Source: Nemertoderma westbladi
Taxonomy: Eukaryota; Xenacoelomorpha; Nemertodermatida; Nemertodermatidae
Assembly: GCA_032718475.1 (NCBI GenBank)
Contig: JAUCBJ010007647.1
Span: 1-60,547 of the forward strand
DNA length: 60,547 nucleotides
Reading direction: 5' to 3'
Each line of letters starts with the position of its first letter. The first letter of the stretch is position 1. Made by a program: the position numbers and the translations under genes. Below the pieces are notes generated by a model, which was given only the letters and a program-made list of their open reading frames with translations, had not been told where the DNA came from and made no database searches. Shown here piece after piece: positions 1 to 13,024 of the stretch.

Positions 1-3000
1 CAAAGTCAGATCAGTTTTCCTTCCGCAAGTTGATCCCGCGAGACAAACGTGTTACTTTCACAACTGTCCAATCAGATTCCGCATCTGAAAGTCTTAGTGC
101 AAGTGATTCAAGTTTATCTGCGAACAACTTCGACCGGGTGGTAACAGCAGTGACTCGACAGGTCAACAAGACGCTGGACAATAAACTGAAGTATGAGAAC
201 TCTGGACACAAGAAGATTATAAAACAAAGATTGTGTCCAATGTGTAATAATGGACATGTGACAATGTTAAAGTGTAAGGCCTATACTTCTTTACCTTTGG
301 AGACAAGGCGAAATCTGGCAAGATCTTTAAATTTTTGTTATAAGTGCTTGTCTTATCAGCATGTTGTAAAGCAATGCCAAAGTGTCAAAGCATGTTCAAA
401 ATGTGACAAGCAGCACCATGAGACTTTACATAAAGATTTTTCATTGATAGAGTTGAAGCAAAATAAGACAAATCAAATATCTCATGACGCAACTGGTACA
501 GTCTTGGCACCACACTCTACCTCTTCTGCTTCCAAGACGAACAAAATTGCTCAAAAGAAGAAGACAGTTAAAGTAGTCTCTATGGAAAATGAATCAGAAC
601 ATACAGATACATCTGTGGAGAGTGAAGAAGATATACATTCATCATCTTGGCTAGAATCCGAAACAGATGCAACCTTTAAGATATCAACACACACCACAGC
701 TAACAGCTATATGAAGTCTTTTAGGGTCATTCCCCTTAAGGTTATCGGCAATAAAGCATCTGAAGTACTGTATGCCGTGTTAGACAATGCGAGCACAACT
801 AGTTATATCGATATAGAAGTTGCGAAGAAGTTGGGTTCAGTTGGAAAGATCCGTCAACATACGATATCAATGTTAAATGGTGAACAAGAAGTAGATGTTG
901 GCATTTTCAATTGCGAACTTGATGCTCCTTCACCAGAGTTATCAGGAGAACCTGAGTCATTACCAGTGACTTCTATACAGTTGAAGGCTATCAATGGTTT
1001 AGCGGACTCATTCGAACACCCTATGCCATGGAATACCAAAGAAGAGGAATACTTTGTAAGAACACTCGGAGTACCAAGAGTAGAAGTTCATGGAAACCAA
1101 CAAATTTCGGTTTTACTGGGACTAGATATATTTGAGGCACATCATATCTTTGCATATAAACCTGAGAAACCAAAAATGCTCCAGATGTGTGCAGTCCAAA
1201 CAGTTTTTGGTTGGTATCGCAGGGCCCCAATGAGATCGGTTTATAACCGATTGATTCGAACTTTAGATAATGCCACATTCGATCAGCTGCAAGAGAAAGA
1301 AAACCCAGAGATTGATTTTGTCACAGAATGTACTAACACAGTTGTTGACTTTGATACGTGTGTTGATATATATGAGAGAGTAAACAATTCTCTCATGACT
1401 ACAAATCTTCAAGACATATATAATGACCCTCAACTTTGGTTGAAACTTGATCCGATTATACAAGATCATCTCTGTCAGATAGCTTGTCAAGACAAGGCGA
1501 TGTATGAAATGGTTAATAAATATTTCATTAAAGATACACCTGAATCTGGATCATGGAACAGCACTCCTGGTGTTGAAGAAAAACGAGCTAAGGAAATCCT
1601 CGAGACGACCACAAAAAGACTTCCAAATGGGCATTATCAAACTGGGATGTTGTGGAAAAATGATACCCCCAGATTACCGAATAATAGAACTGTTGCTTAC
1701 AGACAAGCGATGGCACAAAGGAAGAAACTCCTAAAGAATGAGGTTCTCCATCGTCACTACTGCACACAAATTGATGATTACAGAGAGAAGGGTTATCTCG
1801 TACCGATTGATAATCCCAAGGAATCAACGGATCGAACAAATTACCTTCCTCATCACTCTGTTACTCACCCGGACAAGCCCGGGAAGGTACGGGTAGTTAA
1901 CAACGCATCCTCCAAATTCAAAGGTAAATCTTTGAATGATGAGCTCTTAAGTGGACCAAATGTCATCAATTCCCTATTAGGGATCATTCTTCGGTTTCGA
2001 GAACATCGTTTCGCATGGAACTGCGACATTGAAGCGATGTTCCATCAAGTGTTTGTCCCCCCACAAGATCGGGAAGCATTACGTTTTCTTTGGTGGCCAG
2101 ATTCCGAGATGAGAGGCGAGCCAATAGAATATAATTTTACCGTCCATGTGTTTGGTAAACTGGATTCACCATGCGTGGCAATCAATGCTGTCAATCAAAC
2201 TGGCAGAGATTTCAGTCACGATTATATCAAGGAAGTCTTGATTACCATCCTTCGGGATTTCTATGTGGACGATTGTCTGCGAAGTGGTGATTATCTCGAC
2301 ACAGAGAAGACAATTTCCACCCAACTAATCGATTGCCTTTCGAAAGGAGGTTTTAATCTAAATAAGTTCTGTAGTAATTCGAAAGAGCTCCTACAATCAA
2401 TACCACGAGAGTTACGCGTCGCACCAGACAACGAGTTCATTAGAGAACTGATTCCAGAATCTAAGTCATTAGGTTTGGGCTGGAATCCCAATGATGATAT
2501 CCTCTATGTGAGGTGGAAGCCCTGGAAGACTCCACAGAGATGGACCAAGCGGCTGGTCTTAAGTCTATTGGCATCATTTTATGATCCTGTGGGATTTATC
2601 AGCCCAGTAATCTTATTGGCTAGATTAGTGTTTCAACAGTTATGGAAACTTCATTACGATTGGGATGATGCGATAACTGATGTGGATATTCTAAACCAAT
2701 GGCAATTATGGTTAGATCAAATCGTCTCAGTTAAAGAAATGAAGATTCCTCGATGGTATTTCTCATTAGTTGCAGAGAGTTCAAAATACCAACTTCATGC
2801 ATTTAGTGATGCAAGTGAGAAAGCGATTGGAGTGACAATATATTTACGACGACAAACTCCAAATGGTGATGTTGAAGTAGCATTTGTTATGTCAAAGTCT
2901 AAAGTTATTGCGAGCAAGTCTTACATCTCAATGCCTCGAGCAGAACTCTTAGCTGCTACAGTCTCTTCGAAGATAACTATCGAAGTTCAAGAGATGCTAA

Positions 3001-5000
3001 CATACAAACCTCAACTATTCTTTTGGACTGACGCCAGATTGGTGTTAGTTTACCTAAACACTAAACAGAATCTCAAAACATACGTCGCAAACAGGTGCGC
3101 ACAGATCCTGGATCGATCGAAGAGTGAACAATGGTTTTGGTGCCCTGGTAACGAAAATCCCGCCGATGTGGCTTCAAGAGGTTGTGGAGTTCAGAAATTA
3201 CAAGAAAATGAATTATGGTTTGCTGGACCGAGTTTTCTACGAAAATCTCAGGAAAACTGGCCACAGCAGCCGAAATTTTCAATGAAAGATGAGCAACAAC
3301 TAGAATTGAAGGTCCCAAAGGTGAAAGAAATCAAGGGATTGGCCAACCAAAGTAATTACAAGAGAGAAGTATTTCATCACGAAGGATCCATGGGAGTAGT
3401 AACTCTCCTTACGGTGTCTTTAACTCGGTCAATCGAGAATAAAATATTTGAATGGCTTCAAAGTATTAACACCTGGTCTCGAGCGGTCCGTATACTCGCA
3501 TATTGTAAGAAAGTTGCTCAGAATTGGTTAAAGAAGATACGTAAACCTCCAGAGCTACGCCAATCAAGAAGATTACAGAAACTAGACCCACAAACAATCC
3601 CAACAACAAAAATCTGGATTTTGTCAAGAGAAGCTTACCATTCTGCAGAGAATTGCTTATTGCAGTGGTACCAGCAACATGAGCATCCAGAAGAATATAA
3701 CGCGATTCAGAATGGTGTAGACCTTCCACCGAAGTCTTCATTAAATCGATATGTCATAATCATGGAAGATCAACTTCTAAAAATTCATTCAAGACTACAA
3801 CGAAGTGACTCATCGCATGATTTCAAGAATCCCATTTTAATTCCTATTGGGCGAATTCAAGAACAGATGGTCCTCGACCAGCACATTAAGAATTTACATG
3901 CTGGACGTGCGTTAATTTCAACAAACCTCCTCAGAAGATTTTGGCTCCATAAACCCAGCGCAGCATTTAATCGCATTCTTCGAAATTGTGTGAAATGTCG
4001 TTTATGGAATGCTCCTTTATTAAAACAACAGATGGGTCAATTACCAGAAGATAGATTGAAAGCGCATGAAACACCTTTCACTCGAGTTGGTTTGGATCTT
4101 TGGGGGCCCTATAACGTTAAGCAGCACCGCACATCAGTGAAACGTTGGGGCTTGATATTTACTTGTTTAGCAACACGAGCAGTACATTTGGAACGAGTTA
4201 CTCACTCCAACACACCATCATTCATTCTCGCCCTTCGCCGTTTTACATCACGGCGTGGTGAAGTCAAGGACATATACTGCGATTCAGCACCTAATTTCCA
4301 TGGTGCCTGCAATGAGATCGGGAGATGGTGCAACAGTTGGAATCAGCAACAGATAGCAGATGATCTAAAACAACAGCAGATTATTTGGCATTTCAATACC
4401 CCAACCGCGAAATGGCGTGGGGGTATTTGGGAGCGAGAAATTGGCACAATTAAACACTCGTTGACTAAGATCATTCCAAACACCGATAAACTCACTGACG
4501 ATCAGTTTAATACTGCGCTGATTGAGATTGAAGGGATATTGAATTCTCGTCCATTGGTCGTATTTACTAACGACGTAAACAACCCGCAAGCCATTACACC
4601 GGCACATGTACTAAATACCCAACCTTTCATCCCTGTTCCCCGTGAGATTGAGAATAATGAGTCTACTCTTAACTCTACTGTTTCATGGAAGAAGACCCAA
4701 TATGTGGCTGATAAGTTTTGGGATAACTGGTCAAAGCATTACCTTGACAAATTATCCTTAGGCCAAAAGTGGAATAAAGCACATCGTAATGTGCAAGTAG
4801 GAGACTATGTTCTTCTACAACGTGAAAATATACCGAGACGGCATTGGGTTCCTGCGGTAGTCCTATCAGTCAAAAGTGATGATCACGGTCTTGTGAGAAC
4901 CGTTGAACTCAAAACGATTACCGGAAGTGTTTATGAAAGACCTGTACAACGATTAGCAATTTTAGAGTCAACCGCTATAAAGTCTGTAGAGGATGATTGA
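1..5000 (+). mobile_element. BEL/Pao LTR retrotransposon gag-pol polyprotein, 5' end cut by the window
   Basis: The frame is open from the left edge, so the true start lies outside; 1656 residues are readable from base 30 to the stop at 4998-5000. Domains in order: Cys/His zinc knuckles (residues about 68-140, with CPMC, CYKC and CSKC pairs); A17-type aspartic protease (about 230-370, with LDNAST in place of the usual D-S/T-G); reverse transcriptase with YVDD at about 745; RNase H with FSDAS near 920; integrase with an HHCC zinc module (about 1280-1330) and a DDE core (GLDLWGPY, CDSAPNF, GGIWERE, about 1354-1465); and a C-terminal domain usual in BEL integrases (about 1545-1645). No stop or frameshift interrupts it. 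The order protease-RT-RNase H-integrase and the CLATRAVHLE motif identify BEL/Pao. Recent or active copy is an inference from the open frame. Confidence 0.96.
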
Positions 5001-5191
5001 AACTTTGAAATTCCCCTATTGTTTTTAAAATATACTGGATATATTTTAGGGAGTAGCGGTTAGGGAATTTGTTTGGAATATTCTAGAATATAAAATAAAT
5101 TTATTTGATCTGGATATAAGATCATAGATTATTTCATTATCCTGGATTATTTTTATCTTTTAGATTGCTTACTTACTTATTGAAAATGTTT

Positions 5192-5366
5192 GTTAATTTA
5201 AGTAAGAATGTATGTTAAATAAAAGAGTGTGTAATGGTGTACAAGTGTATGTATGTACGATGCTTGTTTTTCGTTAATTCGTTAATTTAAGTAAGAATGT
5301 ATGTTAAATAAAGGAGTGTGTAATGGTGTACAAGTGTATGTATGTACGATGCTTGTTTTTTCGTAG
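5192..5366. repeat. 89-bp direct tandem duplication, two copies
   Basis: The unit beginning GTTAATTTAAGTAAGAATG at 5192 is repeated at 5281 with very few differences (AAAAGAG versus AAAGGAG). Each unit carries an AATAAA signal (TTAAATAAA) and a GTATGTATGTACGATGC block. It lies in the presumed 3' region of the BEL element. Confidence 0.85.
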
Positions 5367-6658
5367 TTGTTTCTTTGTGCGAGGTGGCAGTTAAATAATT
5401 AAAATTCTAGGGTCGCTTTGTGGCGTAGCAGGAGCTTCTACTCTGGTGGCGGCAGTTGCTGTTTAGATGGGACAGCACACTTTATAGGTATCAAACGAAA
5501 TCCTCAAGGGTGCGACTCCTTGGAGAGTCTTAAGCGTTATTTTCGAATGTCTTTACTTCAAACTGTCAGATGTCACTGTTATGTTATTTCGAATTACCAG
5601 TACCCGTTAATGTTATCTATGGTTCTTCGAAGTAGATCCATCTATCACCGGTTGTCTTGGTCTAGTCATGTAGGACTTCAAACAATCCACCGATGACACC
5701 CCGTAAAGTCGAACTTCGACTACGAACTGGCACTATGATAATTATCTTACTTTTGGTGGTGAAGATGTTTTCGTTTTGCAGAAATATGAATTGATTAGGT
5801 ATTATGAGTGTTGTCCCGCTCGCGTTGCTTAAAAGTTAAATTTACACTGCCGATCAGTATTCGATGATGTTTCGAGAAGGAACAATGTCTACGATCAATT
5901 TGAGTGGACGACCCACCCCGATTCTGTGTAGTTTCCCCTACTGAATGTTGAGAAACAAGTTGACTGCCTGATGTTCATGAGAACAAGAAGTTCTTTTCGG
6001 CAATTCGACGGACCTCCTTCTTATGTCTCGCTGTCTCGCATGATGTTTACTCGATGACGATGAGGTTTATTCACTGGGTTCTCCTGACAGCCTAAACAAC
6101 GATCAACGAGAATAGGAAAGCACTTCGTCTGAAGAACCAGCCCGGCTGTCTGGAGGAATCTGATACCAATCACTCTATCATATCGTTGGTCGATTCGGAT
6201 TCGGTTGTTAGGACGGTTAAGGTCAGAAGGTTGTATTTGGACTATGATCATTGAAATTATAAAACGCTTATATAATCTCGCTCAAAATCTCGCTGATTTG
6301 ATTTATCAATATCGTTTCAAATTATTCTAATACCCGCCAATAAATTAACATAGCTTTAATAGTTTGTTAATAAATTTAATTAAATATGTGCCTTAATTGA
6401 AATGTATGTATTTATGCCGGAATATTTTTGTATTCATTCTTTTTATATTGTTTGTGCTCTGTAAGATATAATGCTTGCTGTAAGTACAAGTTTGTATATT
6501 TTTTCTGTAGACTTAATTAAGATTAAGATTAAGATAATATTTTATAGATTAAAGATTTTGTAGATTAAGATAATATTTTATTTTCCACTTATAAAGTATT
6601 GCATGGTAAATAAATTTATTATTCTATTTTTATGTTGTATAATTAAGTAACCTTAGTA

Positions 6659-6725
6659 GCGCGTAGATCCTTTTTTGGGTTTGAAAAATCTTGATTTTTC
6701 GGGAGTAGTGTAAGATTCTACGCGC
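6659..6725. repeat. Nested inverted repeat (potential cruciform)
   Basis: GCGCGTAGA (6659-6667) is the reverse complement of TCTACGCGC (6717-6725). Between them GAAAAATC (6683-6690) pairs with GATTTTTC (6693-6700). GGGAGTAG lies between the inner and outer right arms. It may mark an LTR edge or be an independent palindromic insertion. Confidence 0.7.
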
Positions 6726-7717
6726 ACCTTGTAAAATAAGTCTTTATTTCAAATCAAATTTATAGGTTGTAAAGTTATAATTGTGACTGTCCAGTCGCAT
6801 TTGTATTATTATCATAGTGTTCATTATTGGTTATCGTTTCCCTTCGGAGCTTTGCTCACGCCAAGGGATATGCTCTAATTATAATTAGGTAGAGAATTCT
6901 TGTTACTCTATACAAACAGCTGTTTATATGAAGCTTAGCTAATGGTACTATTGGGAATGTCTAATCTGTGATTGGCTACTCTCAAAATCAATTACAGCTC
7001 TGTTTTGCTATGTATTATTGATTAGCTTTTAGAGTTGAGTAAAAATAATATTCATTGTTTGTTTTTTGCTAGTAATATTAACGACTATCTAATATCGTTA
7101 ATAATATATTTAATATTTCGTTATTCTTTATCCTTTTATTTGATTCATTTGTATATTTGGTATCCGGCTATATTTTCCAGAGAATACGGGACAAGTTACC
7201 GTATTTTAGCGCCACTCTTACGGCAATTATAATGAGATTTGGTTTAGTTATTTTCTTATAAACTTGTTATGAGAAGCATGGTCGCCCTTAGTCACTAAAG
7301 GGCGAGGTCTTGGGTCACCGGAGTTTCTCTCGGAATGACGTGGAGGACGCAATAAGGACGAACGCCTGGCGGGAAATCACCTGGTATCTATGAAGACCGC
7401 AGCCTGTTTATTCAGCGACGGCTGTCACTTCGATCCCTACTCGGTTTCGTGTGGATCTTCCTGTTCGCCCCAAGGCTATAGTATATTAATTAGTATTAGT
7501 GATTTCACCCTTGATATGTCATGGTCAGTATAAATATAAATCCGATCTGTTATTTATTCGTTTGTCACGATAATGGGCCTAAATATTGCCAATGCTTTAG
7601 CCTTTTAGATAAGGTATAAATACGTTAATTCTCCCTAATTATAGTCCGGATTATTTTAAACAAGTTAGAAAATCACACACTAACTACATAAACGAAATGC
7701 GATATTAGTTCCGCATT

Positions 7718-8986
7718 TTACACTAATTTATCGCGCTCTAGCGCGATACTTTGCTGCACTTCTTGCAACTCTAGCCTACTTTCCCTTACTGTGCCCTTGA
7801 ACTGCTGGACAGTCTCCTGCATCTGTCCGAGCAGGATATCCATCCCCCGCCGTCTCTCGTCCACCCATTCGACCGCCGAAGCGGGAGTCGCCAACGTTGT
7901 AGCGGGCGGACGAGGGACAACGGGCGACAAATTTGGAATATTTCGCTCGGGGTCCAGGACCTGAACTGTCTCTTGGGCAGTTCTACGGGGCACAGGTAGC
8001 TTAGTGCTATGCAGAGGGAATTTAGAAGTAGTTTCAGGGAGCACAGGTGTATCTATCACCGAAGGGGTGATTTCAAGAACAGGCCTAATTATTTCAGGCT
8101 CATCTACTATAGTAGGGAGTCTTTCTATTTTAATTATTTGGTCTGTGGGCTCTGTACTACCTAAGTTGGTGTTATTTAGTTGCCTTCTAACAGCTGGAGG
8201 CAAATCAGGCAATTTCTGACGGTGGAATGATCTTTTACGTCTGCTTAGACGAGATCTATTTCCTTTGCCTTCAGTATCGGTGGTATCGCCTTCTTCAGAT
8301 GATGTATACCCCTGTCTTTTGGGAGTAGATCGCCTCATCATCTGCATATTACTAGCTGTTAACTGTTTATTGAAGTTGTCTTGCCTCTCTTGAAGATTTT
8401 CTAACTCTAGTTGGGTTGCCTCTTCAGATGCCCTCCGTTCTGCTTCTGCCACTGCCTCTGCTGTTTTTCTTTCGGCTTCTGCCGCTGCCACTGCTGCTGC
8501 CGCTTTCCTTTCCGCTTCGGCCTCTGCCACTGCCACTGCTGCTGCCGCTGCCGCTGCCTTTCTATCCGCTTCTGCCTCTGCCACTGCTGCCTTTCTTTCC
8601 GCTTCTGCCTCTGCCACTGCTGCTGCTGCCTTTCTTTCCGCTTCTGCCTCTGCCACTGCTGCTGCCACTGCCGCTGCCTTTCTATCTTCTATACGTTTTT
8701 TCTTTACTTGTTCTTCTTGGTCTCTAGCGATGCGGAGTTGTTCATCGAATTTAGCTTGGTTCGCCGCTAACCTATCCACATCAATTGCATCCAACACACG
8801 CTGGGCTCCTTCGCTATTAGGGCTAAGTCCCTCTAGCCTTCTCCGCAACTCTTCATCACCTACGAAACGCTGATAGTCTGACAGATAGATGTCAATGGCA
8901 TCCCTCTTATGCGGTTTCTCTGCTGTCACTTCGCTCTCGGTTGTATCTAGTAGACTGTCTGACAGGTTCTGCTTTGCGTCAGACAT
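7718..8986 (-). CDS. 422-residue coiled-coil protein, unrecognised (gag-like or host gene)
   Basis: A single ATG-to-stop frame with no homologue I recognise. Residues about 1-100 are acidic and mixed. Residues about 105-205 are built from a repeated Ala/Glu/Arg unit (AEAERKAA and variants), which predicts one long coiled coil. A basic Ser/Arg patch follows (RSRLSRRKRSFHRQK), then a Pro-rich region and a final helical segment (about 370-422). No zinc knuckle, protease or RT follows on the minus strand, so a gag role is only suggested by its place beside the BEL 3' region and by general composition. The opposite strand gives spurious Leu/Pro-rich frames over the same repeat. A structural host protein is the alternative. 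Confidence 0.5.
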   Translation of the reverse strand: MSDAKQNLSDSLLDTTESEVTAEKPHKRDAIDIYLSDYQRFVGDEELRRRLEGLSPNSEGAQRVLDAIDVDRLAANQAKFDEQLRIARDQEEQVKKKRIEDRKAAAVAAAVAEAEAERKAAAAVAEAEAERKAAVAEAEADRKAAAAAAAVAVAEAEAERKAAAAVAAAEAERKTAEAVAEAERRASEEATQLELENLQERQDNFNKQLTASNMQMMRRSTPKRQGYTSSEEGDTTDTEGKGNRSRLSRRKRSFHRQKLPDLPPAVRRQLNNTNLGSTEPTDQIIKIERLPTIVDEPEIIRPVLEITPSVIDTPVLPETTSKFPLHSTKLPVPRRTAQETVQVLDPERNIPNLSPVVPRPPATTLATPASAVEWVDERRRGMDILLGQMQETVQQFKGTVRESRLELQEVQQSIALERDKLV

Positions 8987-11900
8987 GCTTATGTGTACAG
9001 TTGAATGTCTACTGCTGTATTACAGTCTGAGCAAGTCTAGTAACTCAGTATTAACTGCTAGCCTAGTAATTAATTACCGGTACTGCTACTCAGTGTAGCG
9101 TGATATATAATATATTAGAATACCGGTATGCTTATAGTATATATAACTATTATTACAGACTAGGTTTATCACAGAATACCGGTATAATTTTAGCACAAAT
9201 ATATATAAATATATAATAGGCCTATCGGAATACCGGTATACAGCTTACTGTTTGTAGTATATATAATTCTAGAATAGAATTAATTACAAGTACCGGTATA
9301 ATTTCAGCCTAGATTTATAGAAATAAGATAATAGGCCTATCGTAAATACCGGTATATCAATTATTTTAGAATAATTGAATTTCTGTATTTTAGGGTTACT
9401 TGGTTACTTACTTACTTTATTACCGTTATTTGAGCAGTAGTCCAACTGATATTGAGACCTAATTGTTATATGGTAGGCCTACTATTTATAAATCGTCAGA
9501 TTTGATTTATAATATATATACCCGTCTTAATGGGTTTTGTCAATGTTTGAAATAAATGTTATTATTTCTGGGGTAATCACTACACAAAGCGGTGCGCTTT
9601 TAGTGAAGTGTTACGTATAGGACACTAAAACAAATAATTCTAATTTACCTAAGTTACTTAATACTACAAATTACGTACAATTCGGGTGAGATTACAATCT
9701 CTAAATAAATGCAAAAATTTACAAAAAACACAAATACGAATTTTTAGGGTATTTTTACAAGAAGTCTACAAACCAGCCTAACAAAGGGTTAGAAAACCGG
9801 TTATTACAACGGACAGGGTACTACGGTATTTGAAATAATAAGTAGTAGTAAATACACTGCGTTGTCTAGATAGGAAAATACCACCGCCTGACGACCTATA
9901 GCCGTATCGCTATAGGTTCTACGTTATGTATCACGGAGTGTTCCTACCTAGAAGTTAATAGAGCTAATCGAATGTGCCTATCAACCACTTTACAACACAA
10001 ATATAATGTCTACAATAATTACTTCGGAAAGTACTGTACACTAAACCCTAAATTAGGTACGAGTACTTGTACAACAAATAATCAGTAGTTAAATATACTT
10101 GAACAGCTAAAAGAACCACGGCATCTGCTGGAGTGACCGATGCACAAAATCACCAGTCTTTACCTACGCCGAGCAGCCCGTGTAGTACCGGGGTTAATTT
10201 AACTATAGCGGTATGTATAACAAACACAATTACTGTAGGAACAAACTTGGGGAATGAATGTTGCGGATAATCGCATAAACTCTGAATAATAAATATTACG
10301 CTACGCGTACAAACTACTCAAACAAAATACAGACCGAACACTGACAGACTACTATCAAGCCTAAACAAACTACGGTATATGCAGACTCCGAAATGATTAG
10401 GGAGTATGCGCTCTAACCCAGTAGTGCGACTTATTCTTTAGTTGGGGGATTACCTTACAGCGTTCGCTGCCCCTACTGCCTAATCGTACTTAATCGGACA
10501 GATGATCTACACACGCGGCAATCCGTTCAGACCTAATAACAGCCAGACAACTATCCAGCCTACAAATTATCTAAATAAAATTATACGCTACCCGTACAGA
10601 CTTACACAAACAAAGTACAGACTAAACGATGGCAGACCACTCTCAAGCCTAAATAAACCACAGGACATGCAGACTCCGAAATGATTAGGGAGTATGCGCT
10701 CTAACCCAGTAGTGCGACTTATTCTTTAGTTGGGGGATTACCTTACAGCGTTCGCTGCCCCTACTGCCTAATCGTACTTAATCGGACAGGTGATCTACAC
10801 ACACTGCAACTCGTTCGGACTTAACAGCAATCAGACAACAGCTCAGCCTACAAATTGTCTGTACAATCTGATCAGGCTTACACGCCTTCTGTTCAATACT
10901 GGCCTACAAATAAATAAAACTTGACAGAAATAAGTAAACCATATAAAGGTATAAGGGGTGATCAATCCCTAATCCCTTAAACAGCCTACCGGTATGCAAC
11001 AATCAAATCGAATAATACTAGTGCACTTATACTGAAGTACCGGTTAGAACAGTTAGGCCTACTGACCTACAGGTGTACCGTTCAGGTTTACCGGTTGACC
11101 GGTACTTTCAACTTTATTGCTTACTGCAACAAAGAAGCTATATCCTTTAATGTTCGCGCTTTCAGACCTTTGGCAGTTTAACCCACCAAATTAAGATGTC
11201 TTCTAGATATTAAATCAGTTTTTAGTCTTTGACAAGTATTTGATTCACTACACTAGTCGAAACCAATCCGTGCGCGACCATTCACCCGCTGGATATTCCC
11301 GGGAGATTGGGTTCGACGGTTTAATTTTATTGCTATGTAAGCCTAATGTATTATTCGACTGACAGTATTATATAATCTCTGACAATATTATTCACCTTCG
11401 GTAATATTAACAGTTCCTTTAGGACGTGGCGCTTTATCTATATAAACAGAGTTATGACTTAAACTACTCACAACGATATGGCTTAATTATAATTCACATA
11501 TATGGCGCATTCTTTAGGAATTGCTTCTTTAACAGACTCACTCATACACAATGCTGCACAATACTGCACACTAATCTGCCAATCTTCACTGATTTTAGTC
11601 ACATATAAAAGGAACACAGACTGACTCATGTAGGGTCTATCAAATAACATTAGATTCACTTCAAACCACTTTAACATAAGTCACAATCGTTTATCTGTAA
11701 CCCTTCTCTCTTACCTTCGGTATATCAAGAATATTGGGTTTCGGGGTTGTTTATCGTTATTCCAAATATAATAATTCATCAACCATATTATGAAGAACTG
11801 ACGGTAAATAGCAGTATAAAACAACAATGAAAACACTGATTGCTATGAGTTTGCAATGTTTCAGCAGTCAGCATGTATGATCAGTCAGCAGTGATTCCAT

Positions 11901-12475
11901 GAGTCAGGTAGTCGTTAGGTTAAAGGATATATGCCCTTTATAATTAAACCTACTAGTGTAAGACTAAAAAACAGTAAAGCACAAAATACTTCCAAGCCGT
12001 TCTTTCTTTGGCTCAGGACTGAATGTAAACACTGCACATAGGCATTGCGTCATTTCTCGGAAATTTTCTGTACAAGGAGCCACAAAAACGCTCTAATTGG
12101 CTGACTGAACTGAGAGACGCCGTAGAACAAAGGAAATCAACACGTATGAATGTCAGCTGTTAACCGTAGTCATAGTAACTACTGTTCAAGAGTAGCTATC
12201 ACCCCTTTGCGTCACGAATTGCCATAGAATCATAAAATATGCCTTTCACAGTACACATACGGAGGAAATAGGTCTTAGATCCTCGAAAAACACCGATACA
12301 GCAATAATACGGTCTCTTACACTTATTAAATCAACTACAGAGTATTTTAATGTAAAAGATAATAAAAATAACGGGGCAATTCAGCAAAGGCTTTTACAGC
12401 CAGTTATTACGATTTACTATTAATTATAATGTCTCTATTTGAATTATTTTGTATGTGTTAACTATTATATATGAA
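8987..12475. other. AT-rich non-coding region with ACCGGTA motifs and tandem duplications
   Basis: No conserved protein is visible. At 9060-9360, units of roughly 115 bp carry TACCGGTA, a TATATAT stretch and TAGGCCTATCG. A 288-bp duplication lies at 10291-10870. Short open frames here have no recognisable content. Because it is upstream of the minus-strand ORF at 7718-8986, it could hold that ORF's promoter or leader, but no clear signal was seen. Confidence 0.6.
10291..10870. repeat. 288-bp tandem duplication (two copies plus a decayed third start)
   Basis: The block GACTCCGAAATGATTAGGGA begins at 10384 and again at 10672; about 115 bases from there are almost identical. The preceding parts of the units (10291 and 10579, ACGCTACSCGTACA) also match but more weakly. 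A partial third copy, TGATCTACACACACTGCAAC, follows at about 10791. Confidence 0.85.
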
Positions 12476-12726
12476 AGCCGACCAGCCGACCAGCCGACCT
12501 CAGGTGACTTATGGAGGATCGCTAGAAGTCGGCTAGTTTACATAGGGAGTATTGAACCCAGTTGGAAAAAAGGCTAACCTAAATGTTAGCCTTTTTTCCA
12601 ACCACTCTTGGGTCATGTGTAAAGGCGACGACTATTCGACCCAGTAAACTGAGAGTAAGTCGCAAGTTGGTCGGCTTGAATATATCATATATTCATTATA
12701 ATATATATATTTATGGAGGATCGCTA
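12476..12726. mobile_element. Short palindromic insertion with perfect 18-bp hairpin and 16-bp direct repeats
   Basis: GTTGGAAAAAAGGCTAAC (12561-12578) and its exact reverse complement (12585-12602) are separated by the 6-base loop CTAAAT. Weaker pairing continues outward (CCCA/TGGG, AGTTTACA/TGTGTAAA, AAGCCGACCA at 12476 with TGGTCGGCTT near 12668). TTATGGAGGATCGCTA occurs at 12509-12524 and again at 12711-12726, bracketing the hairpin like a target-site duplication. There is no coding content. A non-autonomous insertion is the simplest reading; the family is unknown. Confidence 0.6.
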
Positions 12727-13013
12727 AAACTTTAACTTATGTAGATTATAGGTGGAGCCGCCCAACTCGACTCTTCCGATTGTTTATCAATAAATCGAAA
12801 CGTCAGTTGCATTTTACGTAACTCTTTTAAAATATGAAGTTCAAGATATTTTCGCTATTCGTTATTGCCCTGAAAATTTATTGAGATGCAACATATTTTC
12901 TCATAAATCAGCAATTCGTGATAACGTCTCTCGCTAAATTTGTTATTATTTCAACCAAATAAATTCAATAGCTAGAAATAAATACACCATTCATTTAGAA
13001 GTAGAACTACAAG

Positions 13014-13019
13014 TTTATT
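13014..13019 (-). promoter_or_regulatory. Polyadenylation signal for TRAPPC13
   Basis: TTTATT on the plus strand reads AATAAA on the minus strand, just downstream of the TRAPPC13 stop. A match this close to the stop may be chance, but no nearer alternative is seen. Confidence 0.5.
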
Positions 13020-13024
13020 TAATT

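Larger units (their letters stand above)
5001..7717 (+). other. 3' non-coding region and probable 3' LTR of the BEL/Pao element (limits unresolved)
   Basis: No credible protein is encoded here. Just after the pol stop, GGGAGTAGCGGTTAGGG at about 5050 followed by TGTTTGGAATATTC resembles a polypurine tract plus BEL LTR start. A second candidate start is GGGAGTAG|TGTAAGATTC at about 6709. The stretch holds an 89-bp direct duplication (5192-5366), AATAAA-type signals (about 5217, 5306, 6609), a cruciform-like inverted repeat (6659-6725) and a GC-richer block (7280-7470). The 5' LTR is outside the window, so the LTR cannot be delimited by self-comparison. Confidence 0.5.

Noticed and set aside
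5001-7717. An env-like gene after pol in the BEL element
   Set aside because: No frame over about 90 residues and no signal peptide or membrane segment.
8404-8770. Plus-strand Leu/Pro and Cys/Phe-rich frames
   Set aside because: They are antisense to the AEAERKAA repeat of the minus-strand ORF; the composition is a by-product of GC-rich triplet repeats.
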